DNA of 64,000 nucleotides. It comes from CAZLRH01 sp964562015 (GTDB taxonomy: Bacteria; Verrucomicrobiota; Verrucomicrobiia; Opitutales; JABDGR01). A program made the position numbers and the translations under genes. Under the pieces are notes generated by a model. The model had not been told where the DNA came from. It did no database searches and saw nothing but the letters and a program-made list of their open reading frames with translations. The DNA is taken from assembly GCA_964562015.1 (NCBI GenBank), contig CAZLRH010000016.1:1-64000 (forward strand). The letters are read 5' to 3'. Of this stretch, positions 44,622-53,525 are shown one piece after another. The number at the start of each line of letters is the position of its first letter. Position 1 is the stretch's first letter.

Positions 44622-45944
44622 ATGAATATCGATGTCCAGCACCGTCCCCCGGCCCTCGTGCTCGCCCTGCGAGGACGCCTCGACGCTTTCACCACCAAAC
44701 AACTGGAGGAGCGCCTCGGCGCCAGTTTGAACGATGCCTCGGTGCGTTACGTCATCCTCGACCTCGCGGAACTCGAATACCTCAGCAGCGCGGGCATTCG
44801 GGTGCTCGTCACCACGATGCGCCAAATGCGCAACGGCGGCGGGGAAATGATGTTGGTCGGACTGAAAGGCTATCCCGAAAAAGTGCTGGCCCTGGCGGGC
44901 TTTGCGGAAAGTTTTCCCCGGCACGCCACCCTGGGCCAGGCTTTGGCCGCCACCGGCGCGGGCGCCGCGGCCCACGCGCGGTGGGACCAAGCCCTGCCGT
45001 TCGCCGGGGCCGCGGGAACTTTTCAGGTCGCACCCTGGAGCCGCGACCACTGCGAGGCGCTCGTGCTCGGCGACATCAAGGATGTGCTGCACTGCCGGGT
45101 CACACCGTCGTTGATGCGCTCGAAACGTTTTTCCGCGAGCGAATATTCCCTCGGCCTCGGCGGCCTGGGCGATAAAATGGAGGATTATTTTCCCATCCTC
45201 GGCGAGATGGTCACCATCGGTGGCACGATGGTCTGGCTGCCCACCGACGGCCACGACACCGCGGATTTTCTCATCCCGCAAAAGGACACCGGCGAAGTCA
45301 CCATCCGCACGGCCTTCAATGTTTCGCTCGCCGGACATTTTAATGACCTCGCGCTCTTTGAAAGCCCGCGGCCCGAAGGCAGTTCCATTGGGGAAATCTG
45401 CCGCGATATTTTTGCCTTTGCCCGCCAGCACCGCGCGCCCTTCAAGGGTGGCGTGTTCTTCGCCTTGCGCGCGGAAGTGAAGGCCGCGTACGGCGCGGGC
45501 GTCTTGCGTTCGCCCATTCTGCGCAACCAGCCGAACAACGGCAAAAGCCTCATCGACGAGGAGAATTTTGATACCTGGTTCGAAGTGGATCACGTGCCGC
45601 GCCATCGCGACGTCACCGGCCTCTTCACCGGCATCGCGCTCGATTTGCGGAGTCAATTCACCCACCACTATGATCAGGCGATGCTCGACGCGGCCTTCTA
45701 CGTCAATCCGGGCAACCGCATGGCGGCGGATGACCAGATTCTTCACCAGCATGGCGTTTATTTCAGCCCGCGGCCCTTCCATCCCCAGCCGGCCTCGCTC
45801 GACGAAGCCATTGGCGCGGTGATTGAGGACGGCGATTTTCGCGACATGCGCCACGCCTTCGACAACACCCGCCTGTCCCGTGCCATCGTCGGGATCGCCT
45901 ACATCGAGCAATTCAAGCGCGACCCGGCCGGCCAGCCGGTGTGA
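44622..45944 (+). CDS. STAS-domain protein with a large C-terminal domain of unknown type
   Basis: Residues 1-105 are an anti-sigma-factor antagonist type STAS domain (VLALRGRLDAFTTKQLEERL, VRYVILDLAELEYLSSAGIR with the phosphorylatable-Ser region, LVGLKG). The following ~330 residues are not recognised. They contain KRFSASEYSLGLGGLGDK and a fairly conserved acidic region, and faintly recall PP2C/SpoIIE folds without clear metal ligands. A partner-switching regulator with a built-in sensing module is inferred. The gene is monocistronic and divergent from the Na/Pi symporter. Confidence 0.7.
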   Translation: MNIDVQHRPPALVLALRGRLDAFTTKQLEERLGASLNDASVRYVILDLAELEYLSSAGIRVLVTTMRQMRNGGGEMMLVGLKGYPEKVLALAGFAESFPRHATLGQALAATGAGAAAHARWDQALPFAGAAGTFQVAPWSRDHCEALVLGDIKDVLHCRVTPSLMRSKRFSASEYSLGLGGLGDKMEDYFPILGEMVTIGGTMVWLPTDGHDTADFLIPQKDTGEVTIRTAFNVSLAGHFNDLALFESPRPEGSSIGEICRDIFAFARQHRAPFKGGVFFALRAEVKAAYGAGVLRSPILRNQPNNGKSLIDEENFDTWFEVDHVPRHRDVTGLFTGIALDLRSQFTHHYDQAMLDAAFYVNPGNRMAADDQILHQHGVYFSPRPFHPQPASLDEAIGAVIEDGDFRDMRHAFDNTRLSRAIVGIAYIEQFKRDPAGQPV

Positions 45945-46009
45945 GTTTCCAGTACGTTTGCGCCGCCGCCGCCGTCGTCACCCCGCCGGAAGATGCGGAT
46001 TCCGGACTT

Positions 46010-46095
46010 TGCGCCTATTTTCTTCCGCGCTAATAAGGATTGCCGCTATTTTCGTTTTTAGCACTTTACGCTAATAGCGAGATTTGCTATTTTCG
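46010..46095. promoter_or_regulatory. Operator-like repeat region upstream of fic
   Basis: It contains GCTATTTTCG at 46045-46054 and 46086-46095 and partial inverted copies (GCTAATAAGG near 46029; CGCTAATAGC at 46070-46079). Its first ~45 nt match the region after fic (47274-47319). It lies just upstream of the fic start and probably contains the promoter and an autoregulatory site. Confidence 0.55.
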
Positions 46096-46114
46096 CGGTC
46101 ATCCCACGCTCCCC

Positions 46115-47269
46115 ATGGCCCGCCGCAAAACGATTCCCGGAAAAAAAGTGCCGCAAGGCGGTTACGCCGCCTTTGTGCCGGCGCCGCTGCCGCCGCCGCT
46201 GGAGTGGACGCCGCGGCTCGTGGGACTCTTGTCCGACGCGGACCGCCTGATCGGAAAACTCGCCGGCGAAGGCGGACGCCTGCCCAACCCGCATGTGCGC
46301 ATGCGCCCGTTCACGCAACGGGAAGCCGTGCTGTCCAGCCGGATTGAAGGCACCCTGGCCACGCTGGGAGAATTGCTGGCGGCTGAAGCCGGGGCCGTGG
46401 TGGAGCGCAGCCCCGATGATTTGCGCGAAGTCGGTAATTATGTGGCCGCCCTCGAACATGGGATGGCGCGGCTGAAGAAACTGCCGCTGGGCGTGCGCCT
46501 CATCCGCGAATTGCATGAAAAGCTCATGACGGGAGTGCGCGGCCAGCATGCCACGCCCGGCGCCTTTCGCCGGGTGCAGAACTGGATTGGCCGGCCGGGT
46601 TGCACGCCCGCGACGGCCGCGTTTGTCCCGCCCCCGCCGGACGAAGTGGCCCCTTGCCTGGCCGCGTGGGAAAAGTTTCTCCACGAGGCGGAAATTCCAC
46701 CCCTGGTGGCGATTGCCCTGGCCCATTATCAATTCGAGGCCATTCACCCGTTCCTGGATGGTAACGGTCGGGTGGGGCGTCTGCTGATCACCCTGTTTTT
46801 AGTCGAACGGCAAATTTTGCCGATGCCGCTGCTTTACCTGTCCGCCTTTTTTGAGGCGTCCCGGCGGGACTATTACGACGGCTTGCGCGGCGTCAGTGAA
46901 CGTGGGGAGTGGGCGGACTGGCTGGAATACTTTTTATTGGGCGTGGCGCGCATGGCGGAGGACGCCCTCAGCCGGGCGGCGCGGCTCAATGCAAAGCTGG
47001 CCCAATGGCAGCGCCTCGTGGCCGGCGAATCCACCAAAACTCCTTTGCGGGTGGTGGAACTGCTGGCCGCCAATCCCTTTCTCACCACCAAGGGGTGTGC
47101 GCGGAAGTTGCGCATCGCCTTCACCACGGCCCAGCGCGCCATTATGCGGCTGGAGCGCCTGGGGATCGTGCGCCTGACCGGAACGGCGCGGCGCGACCGC
47201 GTGTATTGCGCGCGCGCCTTGCTCGATATTCTCGAGGAACCCGCCCGGTTGGGCCCGGGCCCTGCTTAA
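46115..47269 (+). CDS. fic: Fic/DOC family adenylyltransferase-like protein
   Basis: It transfers AMP (or another nucleotide moiety) to target proteins. The core motif is HPFLDGNGRVGRLL. The inhibitory helix SSRIEGT in the N-part holds the (S/T)xxxE(G/N) glutamate, making this a class II Fic. Fic/DOC N-terminal domain motifs are present (PNPHVRMRPFTQREAVLSS). The C-terminal ~70 residues form a winged-helix DNA-binding region (FTTAQRAIMRLERLGIVRL), suggesting self-regulation at the flanking repeats. Start: the ATG at 46115 giving MARRKTIPGKK. Confidence 0.93.
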   Translation: MARRKTIPGKKVPQGGYAAFVPAPLPPPLEWTPRLVGLLSDADRLIGKLAGEGGRLPNPHVRMRPFTQREAVLSSRIEGTLATLGELLAAEAGAVVERSPDDLREVGNYVAALEHGMARLKKLPLGVRLIRELHEKLMTGVRGQHATPGAFRRVQNWIGRPGCTPATAAFVPPPPDEVAPCLAAWEKFLHEAEIPPLVAIALAHYQFEAIHPFLDGNGRVGRLLITLFLVERQILPMPLLYLSAFFEASRRDYYDGLRGVSERGEWADWLEYFLLGVARMAEDALSRAARLNAKLAQWQRLVAGESTKTPLRVVELLAANPFLTTKGCARKLRIAFTTAQRAIMRLERLGIVRLTGTARRDRVYCARALLDILEEPARLGPGPA

Positions 47270-47273
47270 AGTC

Positions 47274-47343
47274 CCGGGCTTATTTTCGCCGCCGCTAATA
47301 AGGCGCTGCGCTATTATCGTTTTAGCCTATTTTCGATAATAGC
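47274..47343. repeat. Second copy of the fic-flanking operator-like repeat
   Basis: It contains GCTAATAAGGCGCTGCGCTA, TTATCGTTTTAGC, CTATTTTCG and CGATAATAGC, matching the upstream copy in the same orientation. It lies 5 nt after fic and about 125 nt before the ABC exporter start, where it could also control that operon. Confidence 0.55.
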
Positions 47344-47468
47344 AAGCCACGCCCATTTTCGACCCGAAAATGGCCACTGGTCATTCATTCCACGTGCGTC
47401 ACCCATTTAGGTTGTGTCACTGGCACGGAAGCGCTATTGTGCGGGAGCGGATTTTTTCCACCGGCCCC

Positions 47469-48206
47469 ATGATTGACGTTCATCAGCTCTCCAAGGTCTT
47501 TCAGGACAAAAAACGTGGCGCGATTCAGGCGGTGGACCGGGTGAGCTTTCGCTGCGAACCGGGGCAGATTTTCGGGCTCCTGGGCGTCAACGGCGCGGGC
47601 AAAACCACCTGCCTGCGCATGTTGGCCACCATTTTGCAGCCGACTTCCGGGAGCGCCACGGTGGCCGGGCACGACCTCGTCGCCGCGCCGGAAAAAGTGC
47701 GCGCGCAGGTGGGTTTTCTTTCCACGGCCACAGCTTTGTATGACCGGCTTTCCGCTTTCGAGCTGGTGCGCTATTTTGGCCGTTTACATGGCCTCAGCGA
47801 CGCCGTGCTCGACCCGCGCATCGACGAAATTTTCGCGCTCCTGGGCATGCAGGAGTTTCGCGACCGCCGCTGCGGCAAGCTCTCGACCGGCATGAAGCAG
47901 AAGGTGTCCATCGCGCGCACGCTCGTGCACGATCCGCCCGTGATGATTTTTGACGAGCCCACCCTCGGCCTCGACGTGCTTTCCGCCCGCACCATCGTCG
48001 GCTTCATCCGGGACTGCCGCGCCCGCGGCAAGACAGTGATTTTTTCGTCGCACGTGATGAGTGAGGTGGAAAAGCTGTGCGACCAACTCGCCATCATCCA
48101 CGACGGACGCCTCCTCGCGGAAGGCACGCTGGCGCAACTGCGCGAGCGCACGGGCCGGGCGGACCTCGAGGATATTTTTGTCCATTACGTGGAGGAAAAA
48201 CGATGA
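47469..48206 (+). CDS. natA: ABC transporter ATP-binding protein (NatA-like)
   Basis: The Walker A (GLLGVNGAGKTTCLRML), signature (KLSTGMKQKVSIARTL), Walker B (PVMIFDEPTLGLDV) and H-loop (SSHVMSEVE) are intact. The 245-residue protein matches the NatA family, which with NatB drives Na+ or drug efflux. The start MIDVHQLSKVF is well placed. It overlaps the permease start by four bases (ATGA). Confidence 0.9.
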   Translation: MIDVHQLSKVFQDKKRGAIQAVDRVSFRCEPGQIFGLLGVNGAGKTTCLRMLATILQPTSGSATVAGHDLVAAPEKVRAQVGFLSTATALYDRLSAFELVRYFGRLHGLSDAVLDPRIDEIFALLGMQEFRDRRCGKLSTGMKQKVSIARTLVHDPPVMIFDEPTLGLDVLSARTIVGFIRDCRARGKTVIFSSHVMSEVEKLCDQLAIIHDGRLLAEGTLAQLRERTGRADLEDIFVHYVEEKR

Positions 48207-49405
48207 ACCTCCGGCAACTGGGCATTGTTTACCGCAAGGAGCTGATCGACCTCCTGCGCGACCGGCGCACCATCCTTTCGATGTTCGTGGTGCCGGTCGT
48301 CGTGATGCCGCTGCTCATGGCGGGCCTCGGCTTCGTGGGGTTCAAGGTCGCCCGCCAGGCGATGCAGGAGACGCCCCGCGTCATGGTGCTCGGGGGCGAG
48401 GATTCGCCGCAAACGCTCGCCGCGCTGCATGCGCTCAAGAATTGCGTCTTCGTGCCGCCGAGTCCGGATTACGCTGCGCAAATTTCCAGCAAATCCGTGC
48501 GCGCGGCGGTGGAAATTCCGGCGGGCTTTGAGGTCGCGCTGGCGACGGGAGCGGCCGGCACGGTGCGCATTTATGAATATCAGGGCGAAATCAAATCCGA
48601 AGCGGCGGCGGGGGTTTTGCAAAAATTTTTCCGCGAGTGGCGCGCCGACACGGTACAGCAGCGGCTGGCGCAGCACAATCTGCCCGACGATTTCATCACT
48701 CCGTTTGCCATCGAGGAAACCAACGTGGCGCCCCCGGAAAAAGTGAGCGGCAATCTCGTCGGCGCCATCATTCCCTACCTCATCATCATGATGTGCCTGG
48801 CGGGCTCCATCTACTCGGCGGTGGATTTGACCGCGGGGGAAAAGGAGCGCGGCACCATGGAGACGCTTTTGTGCAGCCCCGTGGCACGAGTCAACCTGGT
48901 GCTGGGCAAATGCCTGATGGTGCTCACGGTCTCGCTGGTCGCCGTGCTGCTGTCGCTGTGCTCGACGGGCCTTTCGTTTGTCGTGCTTGCATCCATGGCG
49001 ACGAGCTTCGGCGCCGCCCGCGAACTTTCACTGACGATCAATCCCGTCTCGTTGTTGCTGGTCTTTGGGCTCATGGTCCCCGTCACCTTGTTTTTTGCCT
49101 CGCTGATGCTCGCGGTGGGCCTGTTTTCGCGCAGCGTCAAGGAGGCGAACAGCTACCTGCAGCCGCTGATGATCTTCATGTTTATCCCGGCCGTGTCGGC
49201 GACGCTGCCCGGCCTCGAACTCGACCTCTGGCTCGCGTTGGTGCCGGTGCTCAATATCAGTTTAATCAGCAAGGAAATCCTCTCCGGCACCTACCACTGG
49301 GGCTACATCGCGCTGATCTTCAGCACCACGTGTTTGTATGCCGGCGTGGCCCTGCGCGTGGCCGTGATGCTGTTTCAGCGCGAAAGCGTGCTTTTCCGCA
49401 CATGA
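48203..49405 (+). CDS. natB: ABC transporter permease (NatB/ABC-2 type)
   Basis: The 400-residue membrane protein has an N-terminal helix (ILSMFVVPVVVMPLLMAGLGFVG), a long external loop of ~150 residues, and five or more further helices in the C-half (IIPYLIIMMCLAGSIYSAVD, LMVLTVSLVAVLLSLC). The architecture is that of ABC-2/NatB exporters. It is coupled to the ATPase through an ATGA overlap. Sodium efflux or antibiotic/lipid export are both possible. The operon follows the Fic cassette. Confidence 0.88.
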   Translation: MNLRQLGIVYRKELIDLLRDRRTILSMFVVPVVVMPLLMAGLGFVGFKVARQAMQETPRVMVLGGEDSPQTLAALHALKNCVFVPPSPDYAAQISSKSVRAAVEIPAGFEVALATGAAGTVRIYEYQGEIKSEAAAGVLQKFFREWRADTVQQRLAQHNLPDDFITPFAIEETNVAPPEKVSGNLVGAIIPYLIIMMCLAGSIYSAVDLTAGEKERGTMETLLCSPVARVNLVLGKCLMVLTVSLVAVLLSLCSTGLSFVVLASMATSFGAARELSLTINPVSLLLVFGLMVPVTLFFASLMLAVGLFSRSVKEANSYLQPLMIFMFIPAVSATLPGLELDLWLALVPVLNISLISKEILSGTYHWGYIALIFSTTCLYAGVALRVAVMLFQRESVLFRT

Positions 49406-49413
49406 TTCGCCCC

Positions 49414-49665
49414 TCATTGCGGCAATTCGAGAGTGCTGGACATGGTGCGCCACCAGAAATAAGTGAAGCCGGCCGCGAGCGCCAATCCCGCCAGTCCCAA
49501 TAAAATCCGGAACACCCTCCGGTCCCGGGAGTCCATGATGCTCCAGTACGGACGAAACAAGCCGAGCACCGCCGCACTCCGGCTCAGTAACGCGTAACCA
49601 CAGGCCAAAATCGTGACCGCCACCAGGAAGCACAATATTATAAAAATGGGGGACGTTCCTTCCAT
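49414..49665 (-). CDS. Small membrane protein
   Basis: The 83-residue product has two predicted helices (PIFIILCFLVAVTILACGYAL; VFRILLGLAGLALAAGFTYF) and a short cytoplasmic or external loop with FRPYWSIMDSRDRR between. No family recognised. It is convergent with the NatB gene, 8 nt away. Confidence 0.6.
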   Translation of the reverse strand: MEGTSPIFIILCFLVAVTILACGYALLSRSAAVLGLFRPYWSIMDSRDRRVFRILLGLAGLALAAGFTYFWWRTMSSTLELPQ

Positions 49666-49834
49666 GTGCTATATTATGAGATGATTAGCTTATTTTTTCA
49701 AGCGTTACGTGTGTGACCGCCCAAGTCCCGCCTGGTTCCGCCCGGAAGGCGGCCTGATTTTAGAATTTGTGCCGGGCGGAAATTGCACTCTTAATCCCCG
49801 CCGGGGCCGCGCCTTCCGTCGTCCCCGCTTTTCC

Positions 49835-51001
49835 ATGCCTGCTGAAAAATTCATCCCTTTTGCCCGCCCCACAATATCGCCGGCCGCCATTGCCGAAGTA
49901 GCCGCGTGCCTGCGCTCGGGCTGGCTCGCCACCGGCCCGCGCGCGGCCAAATTCGAGGAAATGCTGCGCGCCTATTTTGACACGCCCCACGCCTTGTGCT
50001 GCGTCTCGGCCACCCTGGGATTGTGGATGGCGCTCAAGGCCCTCGAGTTGCAGCCCGGGGACGAGGTCATCACCACGCCGCTGACGTTTGTGGCCTCACT
50101 GAACACCATCGTGCTGGCCGGCGGCACGCCCGTGCTCGCCGATGTTGACCGCGGCACCTACAATATGGATCCCGCGAAAGTGGCCGCCGCCATCACGAAA
50201 CGCACCCGCGCCATCATGCCGGTGCACTTCGCCGGCTGCCCTGTGGACCTCGACGCGATTTATGCGCTCGCGAAAAAACACCGTCTGCGCGTCGTCGAGG
50301 ATTGCGCGCATGCCATGGGCGCGGAATTCAAAGGCCGGCGGGTCGGCAGTTTTGGCGACGTGCAGGTGTTTTCGTTTCATCCGAATAAAAACATGACGAC
50401 CGGCGAGGGCGGCTGTGTCGTGACACGTGATGCAAAACTGGCCCGGCGCATCGAGATTCAGCGTTTTCACGGAGCCGACCGCGCGAGTTGGAAGACCCAG
50501 CCACACCCGGAAGGCTTGAGTGAATTCTGTGTGCACGTCGATACCGTCGAGGCCGGGCTGAAATCGAACTTTATGGATTTGCAGGCCGCCCTGGGGATTC
50601 ACCAACTGCCGGCGCTGGCGGGCTTTAATAAAAAGCGCGGCGCGCTGGCGGCCCGTTATTTGCAAAAACTGCGCGGAATCCCCGGCCTTTCGCTGCCCGC
50701 CGCCCCGCGTTATAAGCACACCCATGCCTGGCACCTTTTCACACCCGTAGTCGAGCGGCACGCCAAAGTGAATCGCGACACCTTGATCGTGGAATTAAAG
50801 AAACGCCAGATCGGTGCCGGCGTCCACTACATCGCCTGCCACTTGCTGTCGTTCTACCAGAAAAATTATGGCTGGCGCCGCGGCGATTTTCCGGTGGCGG
50901 AGAGCATTTCCGACGGCATCCTCAGCCTCCCCCTGTTCCCGCTGCTCACGCTACGCGACCAAGACCGCGTCGTGCGGGCCCTGCGGGAAATACTGGGGTG
51001 A
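49835..51001 (+). CDS. DegT/DnrJ/EryC1/StrS aminotransferase (ArnB-like)
   Basis: This sugar aminotransferase has the PLP lysine in FSFHPNKNMTTGEGGC. Supporting blocks are GDEVITTPLTFVASLNTIVL, RLRVVEDCAHAMG and AGLKSNFMDLQAALG. It is related to ArnB, which makes UDP-L-Ara4N for lipid A modification. The ATG at 49835 (MPAEKFIPFARPT) is chosen; upstream is a non-family leader. An ArnC-like transferase is the next gene, which strengthens the assignment. Confidence 0.88.
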   Translation: MPAEKFIPFARPTISPAAIAEVAACLRSGWLATGPRAAKFEEMLRAYFDTPHALCCVSATLGLWMALKALELQPGDEVITTPLTFVASLNTIVLAGGTPVLADVDRGTYNMDPAKVAAAITKRTRAIMPVHFAGCPVDLDAIYALAKKHRLRVVEDCAHAMGAEFKGRRVGSFGDVQVFSFHPNKNMTTGEGGCVVTRDAKLARRIEIQRFHGADRASWKTQPHPEGLSEFCVHVDTVEAGLKSNFMDLQAALGIHQLPALAGFNKKRGALAARYLQKLRGIPGLSLPAAPRYKHTHAWHLFTPVVERHAKVNRDTLIVELKKRQIGAGVHYIACHLLSFYQKNYGWRRGDFPVAESISDGILSLPLFPLLTLRDQDRVVRALREILG

Positions 51002-51168
51002 TTTTTACCGCGAAGCCCACGAAGGGCCACCAAGAGAAAAAAGAATACACCAATTCCGCAGATTATCACAGATAGGTTTCTGGAAATCTGTGTAAATCAG
51101 TGGAATCTGTGGAAAAACTTCATATTCTTTTCCGCTTTGCGTTCAGGGCGTCTTTGCGGTTAAAAATC
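51001..51168. repeat. Nested inverted-repeat element, family B, copy 3
   Basis: The outer arms (CCGCGAAGCCCACGAAGGGC near 51008 and GGGCGTCTTTGCGGTT near 51147) are approximate reverse complements. They enclose a second inverted repeat (CCGCAGATTATCACAGAT near 51057 with ATCTGTGTAAATC and GGAATCTGTGG). It fills the space between the two glycan genes. Confidence 0.65.
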
Positions 51169-51175
51169 CTCCCCG

Positions 51176-52123
51176 ATGCCCTCGCCTGAAGTTTCCATTG
51201 TCGTCCCCGTTTACAACGAGGAGGCCAACCTGCCGACGCTCTTTGCCCGGCTGACCAAAGTGCTCGACGGCCTGGGCCGCCCCTTCGAAATCATCTTCGT
51301 CAATGACGGCAGCCGGGATGGCTCGCTCGCGCTGCTGAAAGGTTTTCATGACCAGCGCCCGACGCAGGTGCGCGTGATCGATTTCAACGGCAACTTCGGC
51401 CAGCACCTGGCCATCATCGCCGCCTTTGAGCGCGTGCGCGGGGAAATCGTGGTCACCCTCGACGCCGATTTGCAGAATCCGCCCGAGGAAATCCCCAAGC
51501 TCCTGGCCAAAATGGCGGAGGGCTTCGATGCGGTCGGCGGCGTGCGCCAGAATCGGCAGGACTCCTTTCTGCGCACAAATATTTCGCGCATCATCAACAA
51601 GGTCCGCGAAAGCACGACGGAGATCCGCATGACGGACCAGGGCTGCATGTTGCGGGCCTACCGCCGGCCGGTCGTCGAAGCCATTGTGCGCAGCGGCGAG
51701 CGGGCCACGTTCATTCCCGCACTGGCGTATAAATTCGCGGCGCGCAACGGCGAAGTCGAGGTCGCGCACGAACACCGCGCCGCCGGCGAATCGAAATACA
51801 GCTACTACAAGCTCATCCGCCTGAATTTTGATTTGATCACCGGGTTCACCCTCGTGCCGCTGCAAATCTTCACGCTCTTCAGCATGGCCTGTGCGGCCGG
51901 CAGCCTGGTACTGGTGGTGGCGTTGGTGGTTGGCCGGCTGATTGAAGGCGATGCCTGGGGCGTGTCCGGTGTCTTCAGCCTGTTCGCGATCCTGTTTTTC
52001 CTCGTCAGCGTCTGCATGGTCGGCATCGGGCTCATCGGCGAATACGTCGGCCGCGCCTACCAATGCGTGCAACAGCGCCCGCGCTTCCTCGTGCGCGAGG
52101 TGTGGGAAAAAGCGGAATCCTAA
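51176..52123 (+). CDS. Family 2 glycosyltransferase (ArnC-like)
   Basis: This undecaprenyl-phosphate sugar transferase has VVPVYNEEANLPTLF, FVNDGSRDGSLALL, LDADLQNPPEEIP and DQGCMLRAYRR. Two C-terminal helices (FSLFAILFFLVSVCMVGIGL) precede EYVGRAYQCVQQRP. This matches ArnC, which moves Ara4FN to undecaprenyl phosphate. It shares the locus with an ArnB-like transaminase. arnA, arnD and arnT are not visible here, so the pathway is either incomplete or elsewhere. Confidence 0.88.
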   Translation: MPSPEVSIVVPVYNEEANLPTLFARLTKVLDGLGRPFEIIFVNDGSRDGSLALLKGFHDQRPTQVRVIDFNGNFGQHLAIIAAFERVRGEIVVTLDADLQNPPEEIPKLLAKMAEGFDAVGGVRQNRQDSFLRTNISRIINKVRESTTEIRMTDQGCMLRAYRRPVVEAIVRSGERATFIPALAYKFAARNGEVEVAHEHRAAGESKYSYYKLIRLNFDLITGFTLVPLQIFTLFSMACAAGSLVLVVALVVGRLIEGDAWGVSGVFSLFAILFFLVSVCMVGIGLIGEYVGRAYQCVQQRPRFLVREVWEKAES

Positions 52124-52227
52124 GCCCGGGCGTTCGGTAGTCTAAAAATTCCCGGAAGCGCACTTTTCCCCAGCCCTGTGCGAATTTGAAAAGGCGGTTT
52201 TCTCCGCCATTTAAGCTCCATTTAAAA

Positions 52228-52303
52228 TGGAGCGAGCGAAGGGATTCGAACCCTCGACATCGACCTTGGCAAGGTCGTGCTCTACCATCTGAGCTACGCT
52301 CGC
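52228..52303 (-). tRNA. tRNA-Gly (GCC)
   Basis: The reverse complement folds as a cloverleaf: acceptor GCGAGCG/CGCTCGC, D-arm GCTC...GAGC, anticodon arm CGACC-TTGCCAA-GGTCG with anticodon GCC, and T-arm GAGGG-TTCGAATC-CCTTC. CCA is encoded at the 3' end (52228-52230). It lies between the ArnC-like gene and the PstS-like gene. Confidence 0.97.
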
Positions 52304-52335
52304 GTAAATTCCCCGGCGCTCAGCGCGCCAGCCCC

Positions 52336-53325
52336 TTACGGGGCCGCAGGAGGGGATATCGTGCCAGTGTCCGCCGGGATGTCAAGCCCAAGGAGGGATT
52401 TTTTCCGCTCGGTCTCCGGCACGGGCATCAAATGCTGGTCGCGCAGGTGTTGGGCAAATTCGTTGCTGAGCAGCACGCGCAGCACTTCCCGCAGGCGCTC
52501 TTTGTTCTCCGGCTTGAACGCCAAATAAAACGGCAGCCGCAGCGGATAAGCGCCGCTGTACACGTTGTCCTCGGTCGGGGCGTAGGCACCCGTGCCGCCG
52601 GTGGCCGCCGCCGGCACCGCGCTGGACAACCGCGCCTCCATCGAGACGAGCAGGGCCTTCGCGTCGGTCTCGGGCACATAGCCGCTCAGGGCGATAACCG
52701 TGTTGCTTCCGGCGACCGCCTTGGCCACGTCGGTGGCGGTTTTGAGAACGCGCACTCCTGGTTTAATCGTGGCCTGCCCAAGCACAGTGTTCTTGAACAA
52801 TTCAAGCACGACGCCGTCATCCGCGCTGGTCGATATGGGAATGACCGTGCGGCCAAACCACAGGCCCGAAAGGCCGGCATCGCCCCACGTCGCAATTTCC
52901 TTCTCCGTCCCCGTGCCGAAAATGCCCACCAATTGCGTGCGGTCCACTGCGTTGAGCGGATTCTCCGGGTTGACAAGGATGTAGGCGACCTGAAAGCAGT
53001 ACTCGACGGTGGTGTAACCCTCCGGTGGTTTTTGGCCGGGCGGTATCGCGATGAGGCCCAGTTGCGCTTTGTTGCCTTTCAATAACACCAGTGCCGGCAC
53101 CGTCCCATAAAGATCAACTTTGGCCTTCAAGCCGTTCAACTGCGCATAACGGGCCAGCGGTTCGCCCACGGCCGCTTGCAACAAATCGGAACCGGACACT
53201 TGGATCGAGCCGTCGCTGGCCGCGGGCTGGCTCCCCGCCGCAGGCGCGGGCGCTTCGGCCGCGTGGAGGGTGTGGGCCGCGAACGCGGCGAGCACGAGCA
53301 AGCCCTGGCAGGAGAAAATTCGCAT
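52336..53325 (-). CDS. PstS-like periplasmic substrate-binding protein
   Basis: A signal peptide (GLLVLAAFAAHTLHAA) is followed by the two-lobed binding domain: IQVSGSDLLQAAVGEPLARY, VDRTQLVGIFGTGTEKEIATWGD, VIPISTSADDGVVLELF, VIALSGYVP and AYPLRLPFYLAF. This resembles phosphate-binding PstS proteins but departs from the classical Ser/Gly ligand pattern (TGSGGTG), so phosphate specificity is unsure. No pstCAB genes are adjacent. Start: ATG 53325, ten codons after another ATG. Confidence 0.75.
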   Translation of the reverse strand: MRIFSCQGLLVLAAFAAHTLHAAEAPAPAAGSQPAASDGSIQVSGSDLLQAAVGEPLARYAQLNGLKAKVDLYGTVPALVLLKGNKAQLGLIAIPPGQKPPEGYTTVEYCFQVAYILVNPENPLNAVDRTQLVGIFGTGTEKEIATWGDAGLSGLWFGRTVIPISTSADDGVVLELFKNTVLGQATIKPGVRVLKTATDVAKAVAGSNTVIALSGYVPETDAKALLVSMEARLSSAVPAAATGGTGAYAPTEDNVYSGAYPLRLPFYLAFKPENKERLREVLRVLLSNEFAQHLRDQHLMPVPETERKKSLLGLDIPADTGTISPPAAP

Positions 53326-53525
53326 GGCGCAGGGAACGCAGGAGAGAGAGGCCAACAGGGCCGCCCACCACCCTCGGTGGGAACTAAGTCTTTAAGAAAT
53401 TTGCCCGTCCCAGGGCAATGCTTTTCGCCTTCTCCGCCGACTTTCGCGGCCAAAGTGACGGGCCGACTTGGACTTGAAAAGATGCGGGGTCGGCGGCAGT
53501 TTTAGGCTCCCCCATCCCCTACCCC

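Noticed and set aside
52215..52233. GCTCCA..TGGAGC palindrome at the tRNA-Gly 3' end as an attachment site or terminator
   Set aside because: Only 6-bp arms, no integrase or duplicated longer tRNA segment, and no T run; it is probably chance overlap with the CCA end.
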